Of a stretch of 26,500 nt of DNA, positions 1 through 8,100 are shown piece after piece; within the stretch, counting starts at the first letter, position 1; each line of letters begins with the position of its first letter. Under the pieces are notes generated by a model, which had not been told where the DNA came from, did not search any database, and was given only the letters and a program-made list of their open reading frames with translations. The position numbers were made by a program, and so were the translations under genes. This DNA is from Elusimicrobia bacterium RIFOXYB2_FULL_49_7 (GTDB taxonomy: Bacteria > Fibrobacterota > OXYB2-FULL-49-7): contig MGVN01000075.1 of assembly GCA_001800515.1 (NCBI GenBank), forward strand, positions 25,876 through 52,375, in the 5' to 3' direction.

Positions 1-438
1 CGGGAATTACTGAACTTTTACGCTTTCAAGGGCGATTATGCCGCTTTAGCCAAAAAGCTGAACCCTTCCATCCGGCCCGAACAGGCCAAGAAGGCGATTA
101 AGATTCTGGAAAAACTGGGATTAATCAAACAGGATAAAAGCGGCCGGTATCAGCAGACTTCTGCTATCATCAGCACGGGAGAGGAATTCAGGCCCATGAA
201 TGTCTGGAATTTTCAGAGTGCGACCATGGAACTGGCCAAAGAGGCGCTGAGTCGCCACCCTAAAGAAAACAGGGATATTTCCACAGTGATACTGACCCTT
301 TCCGCCCATTCCGTGAAACAGGCTAAAATAGAGCTGGATGTGGTACGGAAGCGGTTATTGGCGTTGGCCGAACAGGATAAGAATGTGGACCGGGTGGTTC
401 AAATCAATATGCAGCTTTTCCCATTATCGAAATTCTGA
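1..438 (+). CDS. TIGR02147 family (DUF4423) regulator-like protein, 3' part
   Basis: The reading frame is open from the first base, so the N-terminus lies outside the window and about 145 residues remain. The visible part has a winged-helix-like stretch (AALAKKLNPSIRPEQAKKAI, then KILEKLGLIKQD). It ends with a helical segment and the tail VVQINMQLFPLSK, which I recognise as the usual end of TIGR02147/DUF4423 proteins. These are putative DNA-binding proteins found mostly in Fibrobacterota, often many per genome, with no settled function that I know of. The gene stops 13 bp before the lipoprotein start at 452, so the two are probably co-transcribed. Family assignment rests on memory of the C-terminal motif pattern. 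Confidence 0.85.
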   Translation, partial: RELLNFYAFKGDYAALAKKLNPSIRPEQAKKAIKILEKLGLIKQDKSGRYQQTSAIISTGEEFRPMNVWNFQSATMELAKEALSRHPKENRDISTVILTLSAHSVKQAKIELDVVRKRLLALAEQDKNVDRVVQINMQLFPLSKF

Positions 439-451
439 TAAAGAGGTTTTT

Positions 452-2134
452 ATGACAGACAAAATAATAAAATCCGCTGTTTCTTGGGCTGTGTTGGCTG
501 GGCTTTTCCTGCTTTTCAGTTGCAGTGATAACTCGCCTACGACAGCGGGGAGCGGGTCTGAGACACAGAATGCGATGGTCTCCGGGCACCTTTACAATTC
601 CGACGGCACCCCAGCCAACCACGCCAAGGTCCGTTTTATCACTGTTGACCATAACCCCTATGGCGCAGCGAAGCGCTTTGCCACCACTGATTCGGTTTAT
701 ACGGACAGCACGGGATGGTATGGCACCAATAACTTATCTGCCAATACCTATAATGTCTTTGCCGAGGGTGCGGATGACAGCCTGAGTTTTCAGGATTCTG
801 TGGTCTTTGATGGCGATACCACGAAGGTGCCTGCTGACACCCTTGCCATGCCGGGTTCATTGCGTGGATTCATCAAGCTTCAGCCGGGGGATGATGTAGA
901 GAAGGTTATTGTGATTATCATGGGGTCGAATAAATTCAACTTTGTGGGTTCTGCTGCCGATTTCGCTTTGGATTCACTGGCAGCCGGGATTTATCATGTG
1001 AAGTTTTTCTCCACGCTGGATAATTATGATAATCTGGATACCTTTTTTACGATTACTGCCGGTGCGGATATTAATTTAGGGGCTGATTCCATTGTCATGC
1101 CGCTGAAGATTCCTATTCCAACCAACTTTCTGCTGTCTTATGACACGCTGAAACAGATTGTCTCGTTGTCGTGGGACAGGATGGACCCGGCTAAGGTGGC
1201 GGGGTATAAAGTTTACCGGCAGCGGGTGGGCGGTGCGGATTCTGTTTTGACATCTGTGGCCATTGCGGACACCTTCTATGCCGATTCAACAGGGGTGCAG
1301 GATGAGAGGTATGAATACAAGGTTGTTGCTGTAAGCCCGAACGACATGGAAGGGACAAAAAGTGCAGGGTTAAATTTAAAGGTTGTGAGTGGATACCAAG
1401 TAATTGATACTCTCCCGAAGGGCTTATTGGCGGAAAAAGGTGGAATAGTATTTGTTGCACAAATAGCAACTGTAGCAACTGGCTCAAAAGTAACTGTACA
1501 ATCGTATGATAGCCAATTTCAGGTCCAAAGTTCTATCCAATTGGATTCTGTCCTGGATCAACCACAGGGCTTTGATATGGATTCCGCTGGAAATTTATAT
1601 GTCATAGACCTCCACGGAATATATAAGTTCAGCCCAACAGGTATTTTATTAGACACTATAGACATCTGGTCAAACAATGAAAACAAGACCCTTGTAGTCT
1701 ACGACACTCTTGTTCTTCTGGCAAGTGGAGTTATCCGCGAATATTCACTTGGAGGCGATTCATTAGCAGCAATAAATCAAATGCCCGACTTCAGAGCAGA
1801 TGGGTTAGTGGTACACAAGGGACGTATATTTGCTGGTGGGAATCGCAATGAAATAAGAATATACGATTTAAACCTGCAATTCATAGAGAGTTGGATTCTT
1901 AACTTTACCCATGATGAAACTGTTTGGGGTCTTGCTACAGACGAATTGGACAATATTTACGTTTTAGGCTATCATAGCAATCCTAATTTCTGCACCATGT
2001 TAATCTACAATTCAGCCCAAACCTATATTGGAAAGATCGATATAGGTGCTAACGCTAAATATTTTGTTGCCTCCAATGGAAATATTTTCTTAAATCAAGA
2101 CAATAACTTGCTTGTGCTTAGGCTGCGCCAATAA
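452..2134 (+). CDS. Lipoprotein with carboxypeptidase-regulatory-like, FN3 and beta-propeller regions
   Basis: The start at 452 is chosen over upstream in-frame codons because AAAGAGG lies just before it and it begins a proper lipoprotein signal: basic N-terminus, hydrophobic core, lipobox LFSC with Cys24. The 560-residue protein is probably anchored in the outer membrane or at the surface. Residues about 42-125 and 133-205 look like CarboxypepD_reg/Cna-B-like beta domains (VSGHLYNSDGTPA; LRGFIKLQPGD). Residues 221-312 look like fibronectin type III (IVSLSWDRMDPAKVAGYKVY and YEYKVVAVSPND). Residues 313-560 contain repeated blades such as DMDSAGNLYVID and ATDELDNIYVLG, suggesting an NHL-like beta-propeller. 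Base composition drops sharply in GC near 1380, exactly at the FN3/propeller border, so the tip may have a separate origin. The function is unknown; the architecture suggests binding or adhesion. Confidence 0.85.
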   Translation: MTDKIIKSAVSWAVLAGLFLLFSCSDNSPTTAGSGSETQNAMVSGHLYNSDGTPANHAKVRFITVDHNPYGAAKRFATTDSVYTDSTGWYGTNNLSANTYNVFAEGADDSLSFQDSVVFDGDTTKVPADTLAMPGSLRGFIKLQPGDDVEKVIVIIMGSNKFNFVGSAADFALDSLAAGIYHVKFFSTLDNYDNLDTFFTITAGADINLGADSIVMPLKIPIPTNFLLSYDTLKQIVSLSWDRMDPAKVAGYKVYRQRVGGADSVLTSVAIADTFYADSTGVQDERYEYKVVAVSPNDMEGTKSAGLNLKVVSGYQVIDTLPKGLLAEKGGIVFVAQIATVATGSKVTVQSYDSQFQVQSSIQLDSVLDQPQGFDMDSAGNLYVIDLHGIYKFSPTGILLDTIDIWSNNENKTLVVYDTLVLLASGVIREYSLGGDSLAAINQMPDFRADGLVVHKGRIFAGGNRNEIRIYDLNLQFIESWILNFTHDETVWGLATDELDNIYVLGYHSNPNFCTMLIYNSAQTYIGKIDIGANAKYFVASNGNIFLNQDNNLLVLRLRQ

Positions 2135-2159
2135 TAATCCATATTTTGAACCAAGAATA

Positions 2160-2190
2160 AAAAGTGGGGGGCACAACACCCCCCACTTTT
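2160..2190. terminator. Rho-independent terminator, probably bidirectional
   Basis: A perfect 12-bp stem, AAAAGTGGGGGG pairing with CCCCCCACTTTT, surrounds a 7-nt loop. It is followed by a run of six T (2195-2200) for the plus strand. On the left it is preceded by an A-rich run, which gives U residues on the opposite strand. It sits 26 bp after the lipoprotein stop and just downstream of the minus-strand remnant ending at 2207, so it can serve both. Confidence 0.9.
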
Positions 2191-2206
2191 AGCTTTTTTG
2201 AAGCTG

Positions 2207-2422
2207 TTAGCCAGCGATTGTAGACTTAGTTGTCCAAACATCGGGTCCTGTCGAGGTGCATCGTTGGAACAACAGATTATTACCGCTCCTCACCACTCGC
2301 CAGCTGCCAACGGTAGCAGTAGGGGCACCGAAATAGAAGGCATTGGCACTTCCTATTTCGATATCGCCCGCAACGTCCAATTTTGAACTAGGCGAGATGG
2401 TAGCAATTCCAACGTTCCCGTT
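2207..2422 (-). pseudogene. C-terminal scrap of a phage tail-fibre-like protein
   Basis: Read on the minus strand, 2422 down to 2210 encodes 71 residues, followed by a stop at 2207-2209. It begins GNVGIATISPSSKLDVAG, a slightly decayed copy of the GNVGIGTTSPxxKLDVxG motif typical of tail-fibre and S74-type proteins at the junction before the terminal domain. It ends in a short beta-rich tail (GSWRVVRSGNNLLFQR ... VWTTKSTIAG). An in-frame stop at 2423-2425 precedes the motif, there is no start codon or ribosome site, and nothing upstream resembles the missing shaft. I therefore call it a remnant, although a short independent tip cassette cannot be excluded. It converges on the lipoprotein gene and shares its terminator. 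Confidence 0.7.
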
Positions 2423-2423
2423 T

Positions 2424-2514
2424 TAGTTGGAACAGTTGAACTTCTTATCTTATAATAAGATAGCCCATAAATGGTAAATATGGAAACCCAATTTAGGGCG
2501 CATAGTTGGAACAG
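2424..2514. repeat. 12-bp direct repeat TAGTTGGAACAG, 79 bp apart
   Basis: Identical 12-mers lie at 2424-2435 and 2503-2514, flanking an AT-rich 67-bp stretch. A shorter copy of the core (GTTGGAACA) is at 2263-2271 inside the tail-fibre remnant. The first copy abuts the exact point where the remnant's reading frame is broken. The repeat could be a recombination scar or a protein-binding site; the sequence does not decide. Confidence 0.5.
2446..2462. promoter_or_regulatory. Perfect 17-bp palindrome, possible operator
   Basis: TATCTTAT-A-ATAAGATA is a perfect 8+1+8 palindrome in the otherwise geneless stretch 2423-2636 upstream of the methyltransferase. The size and symmetry fit a dimeric regulator site, but it lies about 175 bp before the gene. 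Nearer the gene, at 2584-2599, TGGAA..TTCCA forms a second, weaker inverted repeat next to a TATATT box (2606-2611). No C-protein gene is visible, so the regulator is unknown. Confidence 0.35.
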
Positions 2515-2636
2515 GAGTTTTTCACGTCCACCTTTACACAGAAGAATTTTGATAGTGTGTCTCCTACGCATTTGTTTTTCTTCTGGAAACCAGGTTCCAA
2601 TAGGGTATATTTTAAAGGTAAGGGAGCTGAAGCATA

Positions 2637-4208
2637 ATGGTCATTAATCTCTCGTCCCAATCTAATAGCCATCAGAGCGAACGTCCGGTTGTTTTTGCTG
2701 ACCGGATTGGAAGACTGTATGCCGAAGCAGCTACGGATGAGCATAAAAAAGGACTTGGCCAATATCTAACGCCTGTCCCTGTAGCTGATTTCATGGGGAG
2801 TCTTATTTCCGCCAGGAATAAAAGTAGGATTAGAATTCTCGACCCAGGCATCGGCTCTTCGATTCTTTCATGTGGCGCTTGCGAATCTTTAATCACCAGG
2901 AATACCGGCGTAAAAGAAGTTGAGCTTGTCGGGTATGAGTTAGATAAGAAACTTCTTCCGACTACACAGAAGGCATTACACTATCTGAAAGATTGGATGG
3001 CGGCTCGTGGCGTTACCCTTGAACACATAATCAAACGGTCAGATTTTATTCTTGAGAACGGTCATGTGCTTCAGGAAAACCTGTCGCTCTTTGCATCTGA
3101 GTCGGAATCCCCAAAATACGACATCGTTATTTCCAATCCTCCATACTTTAAGATTGGGAAAGACGACCCAAGAGCAATGGCAGCTTCAAGCGTGGTTCAC
3201 GGCCAACCTAACATTTACGCTCTTTTCATGGCCATCTCGGCATACCTGATGGATGAAAAAGGTGACTTTATTTTCATAACTCCGCGAAGCTATGCTTCTG
3301 GTCCGTATTTCAAACGCTTCCGCGAGGTTTTCTTTTCCAAGGTTGTTCCTGAGCATTTCCATATATTTGGTTCAAGGAAAGAGGCGTTTGACCGGGATTC
3401 GGTGCTTCAAGAAAACCTTATCCTTCACGCAAAAAGAAGGACAGAGCATTCAAAGGATCACAATAAGACGGTTAAAATATCTTTTAGCCAGGGTTCGAAC
3501 GATCTATCGAAGCCCGTCAAACGGACGGCATTGCTTAAGGACGTAATTAATCCCAAAGATAAAAACGTGATTATCTTCATCCCCACGACTGATGAAGAAG
3601 AACAGATAATAGCCCGTGTAAATTCCTGGAAGAGCAGCCTGCACAAATATGAGATGGAGATTTCCACAGGGCCGGTCGTTCCTTTCCGGGCCACAAAATT
3701 TATCCGGTATCAGGGTGATATCAAGAATGGTGAAGCCCCTTTGATTTGGATGATTAATGTTCGTGACGGGAAGTTTTCCTGGCCGCTCCGTGAAAGAAAC
3801 AAAGAGCAATATATCATCGTTGATGATGAATCAATGCCTCTGCTCGTTCCAAACAGGAATTATGTCTTTTTGCGGCGGTTCAGCGCAAAGGAAGAGGAGA
3901 AGAGGCTCAATTCATCCGCATATCTGAAAAATGACATTCCCTGCAAGTGGTTGGGATTAGAAAACCATATCAATTATGTGCATCGTCCCGATGGGGAAAT
4001 CACAAAAGAAGAGGCACTTGGAGTTTCCGCGATATTGAATTCACGGTTCTTGGACACCTATTTCCGCACCTCCAATGGAAACACACAGGTAAGCGCCACA
4101 GAAATCAGAGATATGCCGTTACCCGATATCTCCATCATCCAGAAAATCGGCAGTAAGATAGAAAAAGAAGGTGTGGAATCCGTTGAATTGGAGAGCATCC
4201 TTCCATAA
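2637..4208 (+). CDS. PstI/BsuBI-type DNA adenine-N6 methyltransferase
   Basis: This 523-residue protein has the order of motifs expected for a type II N6-adenine methyltransferase of the Eco57I/PstI kind. LGQYLTPVPVADFM (40-53) is the AdoMet-binding motif X. DPGIGSS (69-75) is motif I, slightly altered from DPAxGSG. VGYELDKK (98-105) is the acidic AdoMet ribose loop. SNPPY (166-170) is catalytic motif IV. The C-terminal half should hold target recognition. The ATG at 2637 follows GGGAG by a good distance. The stop is 23 bp before the partner endonuclease, giving a methylase-first pair in which modification precedes cutting. From the partner, the target is probably CTGCAG, with methylation of the adenine; that is inferred from homology and not visible in the protein. 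Confidence 0.88.
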   Translation: MVINLSSQSNSHQSERPVVFADRIGRLYAEAATDEHKKGLGQYLTPVPVADFMGSLISARNKSRIRILDPGIGSSILSCGACESLITRNTGVKEVELVGYELDKKLLPTTQKALHYLKDWMAARGVTLEHIIKRSDFILENGHVLQENLSLFASESESPKYDIVISNPPYFKIGKDDPRAMAASSVVHGQPNIYALFMAISAYLMDEKGDFIFITPRSYASGPYFKRFREVFFSKVVPEHFHIFGSRKEAFDRDSVLQENLILHAKRRTEHSKDHNKTVKISFSQGSNDLSKPVKRTALLKDVINPKDKNVIIFIPTTDEEEQIIARVNSWKSSLHKYEMEISTGPVVPFRATKFIRYQGDIKNGEAPLIWMINVRDGKFSWPLRERNKEQYIIVDDESMPLLVPNRNYVFLRRFSAKEEEKRLNSSAYLKNDIPCKWLGLENHINYVHRPDGEITKEEALGVSAILNSRFLDTYFRTSNGNTQVSATEIRDMPLPDISIIQKIGSKIEKEGVESVELESILP

Positions 4209-4231
4209 ATAATCCGCCTTGGAGCAAATAC

Positions 4232-5167
4232 GTGAGCAAAATTAGCGAAGCCAAAGAAATTCTTGAGCAAATAGGGATGCCAAAGGCGCAACACAATGAA
4301 ATTTCAGCGCTGACCTTCCTTGCCCTTTGTGGCATATCCAAAAGAGCCGCATGGACATCCGCAAACCGGCATAGCGTAACCGTGACCAAAGGAATCATGA
4401 CTTTCATCAAGGATAATTACGACAAGGATTACGCTCCCAACACCAGAGAGACATTCCGAAGGCAGGTCCTCCACCAATTCGTACAAGGAAGGGTTGCGGA
4501 TTACAATCCTGACGCACCGGATCTTCCAACCAATAGTCCACGGGCGCATTACGCCATATCAGAAGCAGCCCTAAAAGTCGCTCAATCTTACAAAACCAAG
4601 GGTTTCAATAAAGAAGTGGAGGAATTTAAGAGAACTCAGGGGTGCTTAATCGAGACGTATATCAAAGCAAGAAACAAAAGGACCGTTCCCGTCACCCTGC
4701 CTGATGGCAAAGAGTTCCATTTATCCCCTGGCAAACACAACCAAGTTCAGGTTGCCATCATCGAATGTTTTGCTCCGCGCTTCATCCAGCAACCGCAGGT
4801 CTTGTATATCGGTGACACCGCAAAGAAGAATTTATTCATCGATAACGACGCTTTTGCGAAAATAAACATGGCCGTAACCGACCACGATAAATTGCCCGAT
4901 GTCGTTATTCTCGATGCCAAAAGGAAATGGCTATTCCTGATTGAGGCTGTGACCTCACATGGCCCCATGAACCCCAAAAGGATTTTCGAGTTGCAGGAAA
5001 TGTTCAAGGCCTGCAAACATGGACTTGTTTTTGTCAGCGCCTTTCCTGATTTTTCTGAGTTCAAGCGGCACTCAAATGACATTTCCTGGGAAACCGAGGT
5101 TTGGGTCGCCGAAGCGCCGGATCACATGATCCATTACAACGGCGATAAATTTCTTGGCCCTCGATAG
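4232..5167 (+). CDS. BsuBI/PstI-family type II restriction endonuclease
   Basis: The start is GTG at 4232, with GGAG seven bases upstream. The 311 residues match the BsuBI/PstI endonuclease family closely. There is an N-terminal helical region and a core with LPDVVILD (221-228) and LFLIEAVTSHGPMNPKR (234-250), the D...E-x-V form of the PD-(D/E)xK site. This is followed by GLVFVSAFPD (264-273) and the family's C-terminal signature WETEVWVAEAPDHMIHYNGD ending FLGP. Family members cut CTGCAG. It lies directly behind its methyltransferase in one operon and converges on the large minus-strand gene, leaving only a 28-bp gap with no clear terminator. The length is normal and no key residue is obviously missing, so it is probably active. 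Confidence 0.93.
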   Translation: MSKISEAKEILEQIGMPKAQHNEISALTFLALCGISKRAAWTSANRHSVTVTKGIMTFIKDNYDKDYAPNTRETFRRQVLHQFVQGRVADYNPDAPDLPTNSPRAHYAISEAALKVAQSYKTKGFNKEVEEFKRTQGCLIETYIKARNKRTVPVTLPDGKEFHLSPGKHNQVQVAIIECFAPRFIQQPQVLYIGDTAKKNLFIDNDAFAKINMAVTDHDKLPDVVILDAKRKWLFLIEAVTSHGPMNPKRIFELQEMFKACKHGLVFVSAFPDFSEFKRHSNDISWETEVWVAEAPDHMIHYNGDKFLGPR

Positions 5168-5195
5168 ATCTTAGGAAACAGATTCTCAAATATTG

Positions 5196-8100
5196 CTATT
5201 CGCTCATATGCATGTCTTGTTCAGCGCGAATATCTTCACTTTTTGCTTCGCGTCTGTAACCGCGTTCAATGTCACGAAGCACTTTTGCCGTTCGATTCCA
5301 CTTCCCCTCACAATGTATGGCCCATTTGGCATATCTATCGGCCAATTCACGTTCTTGGTTCCCTCCCTCAAAACAGCCCTTCGTAGTTACCCCTCTTTTA
5401 TTATAGACGCCAACACAAAATCCATCTTCTAATTCTTTTGTTTGATACGTTTCAAGAATATCACGTACGGCCATATGCGGCCAGCAGTTATCGACTGGAT
5501 CTGCTGGTGCATTGGCAATGATTTGACCTATGGTATCATCTGTAATCTTTAAACGTCCCATTTTCGCACAAAGCTGCCGTACTCTTGAAACCCAATCAAG
5601 TAGATGCTTGGCATCAAGCGTCCCATCGGCTTGAAGACCAGGAACATCTTTGTAGCCATATAGAAGGTCAAAACCACGTCGAGCAAGTATTTTCTTTTGC
5701 TCAGTCAATTCTTCGTCTTTTTCCGGCTCCTCATCCTTGGGCCGAAAGGTAATTTGGATTATTTCTGCAAATGCTTCCGGCTCTTGATTTAACCATTCAA
5801 CTAAATTCTTTGGCTTATTGCCATGTCCAAAGGCAGACATAAAGTTCCATTCAATCTTAGCAAGCTCTTTTCGGTCAACACCGGGATTGTTTCTTAGAAT
5901 ATCGATAATATGTTCCAGACTATAGCCAAAATTCCCCCTTGCCGATTGCCAATCATCTGAATCGAGGTCTGCGTTCAGAAGACCGTTTAGAACCGATAAT
6001 GCCAACTCGCTCGGTATATTCTCTGGCTTGAAGATATAGCTGAAATGTGATAAAAGACTGAATGCTTCTAACGGTCTACCGTGCTCCAAGTACTTTTTTG
6101 CAGCCATTGGTATTTCATTTTGATCCCAAGGAAAGGTTCCTGGAGGCAACTTTTTCCAATACTGTTCCGAAATGTCTTTTCCCATCTTTTCAGCAAGCTC
6201 CCAGGTTGTTAGTCTGGAGGGGATATAAAGCAGAAATTGAATAATTCGATCAGGGGTGAGTTTTTTCTTTTCATTGATGAATCCGATTGCCCAGTCGTGT
6301 CCCTTCTTTTTATTGTATGATTGAAGGACAAAACCCGCTAAGAATTCCTTTAATTGCTGCTCACCCTTATTATCAAAATCTGCAATAATATCATAATCTT
6401 TTTCCGAAATCTTTTCTATGCAAGCAGCGCTTGCTCCAACCAAACGGGGATGTTGCGCCTGTTGCGCTAATTTTAAGACCCCTTCAAAGCCCATTTTATT
6501 ATAAATTTCGTTGGCTGCTTTAATTTGAAGCTCTTGCAGGAGCCTCGATTGTTCGTTATAATCGTGTTTCGCGCTAACACAATCAGGATGCCTGAAACCA
6601 TAGCCGAATATCCTGCTCCATTTTATCAGCAGGTCTTCTGGAATAAAATGCTTATAAGCTGATTCCAGTCTTTGGAGGGTTTCGCCTTTAATTGACCATA
6701 CTGCATCCGGGAATTCTTTGTGATGATATAGTTTGTTTTCAAGGCTGTCCCATATCTTTATCTTTGTTTTATCATTGATTATCTGAAGATCTGCGTTGAT
6801 AAGCATGTCAAGGAGCTGGTGCCTAACATTAACATAAGGAATGTCAAAAACCTTTTCCAAAATACTGCTCCACCGAGATGGGTCCTTCGTTAGTAAACCG
6901 GGAAGACGATCGCAGACAAGCTTAACACCATCATAAACCTCTTTAGTCGTAACTTTAGAGGTGCAAGAATCTGCCCAACTTCTATGTTTTGGCTTGCAAT
7001 TTGGCATTGCGAAACCATGATTTGAGGGAATTAATCCGAGTAATAGTCCCCATATTTCATCCGGATGCCTATCTATGAATGAATCGATAATCTGAAATCT
7101 TTTCTCAAGAGAAGCGGCGGTCTGCGGCATCCACAACATGAAGATTGTCAGTAAGCTGTTTGATGGCTTATTTGCCCAATTACTTCCTTTGTTTTCTATA
7201 CGGGATAAGTGTATTAAAATATCCGTAACTCGACCAATATATTGCTCGTTCCAGGCACAACACTCTAGCGCCCATAATAAGGCGGCATAGTCACACCCCC
7301 CCATTGATGTTGTCTGAAAAAAGATTTCGCGAAGATTATCAGTCTTTTCACGGCAAATAATTTCAATTGCTTCGAGCAAGGGATCTGGCGCTGCTTCGGC
7401 AAGAATTGAAAGGACATCCGATAATGAAGCCCAAAATTGCCATTCCGATTTATTTCTTAATAATTGATACATTGTACCGGCCACAAATCCTTCTACGTCC
7501 GGTACTTGATCAAGGGGCTGCGTAGCGAGCAACACAAGGGATGTGCTTAATCCTTGTCTGATAGCGCTTGAATATTTGCGTTTTTTATTGTACATAGCGG
7601 CGGCGAACCGATCCTCTTTCTTCAAATCATATTTTGGATCAATCTCCCCAAACACTTTTAAACATACGTCGCGCAGATTGTTAAGCATCATTGGAGCAAT
7701 AAAATCGCGGAGATAGCTGTAGACATATTCATTGGAAGTTAAGGTGTATAAAGTGCCAATTTTCCTAAAAGGAGCATTGCCTCCGATACAACAAGATTGA
7801 ACCATAGGTTCTATTTCAGAATACGGTCTTCCGGCAAGCTCAGACAATATTTCTCTGTCGCCTTCGTTGGCCGAATCCCATGAGCCAGCTAAGGCAAATA
7901 AGATAAGCTGTGCGCCCAATTCAGGCTTTATCCACTCCGGTCTTGAGATTTCGTTTTCATCAGCAAGGAGACGGCGAAGAATAGAAATCGACCCGTGGGT
8001 TCTACGGGCAAATCTATGAGCCTCATGTTCCGTCATACCGCCTTCCATTTGTAAATGCTCTTCAATAACTTTTATTGGAAGCCGCTTAATGGATGGACCT

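Noticed and set aside
338..451. Upstream extension of the lipoprotein frame to 338
   Set aside because: It overlaps the TIGR02147 gene. The start at 452 has a ribosome site and begins a proper lipoprotein signal peptide.
2198..2386. Plus-strand open frame of 62 residues downstream of the lipoprotein
   Set aside because: It is the shadow of the minus-strand tail-fibre-like remnant, has no ribosome site, and reads as low-complexity nonsense.
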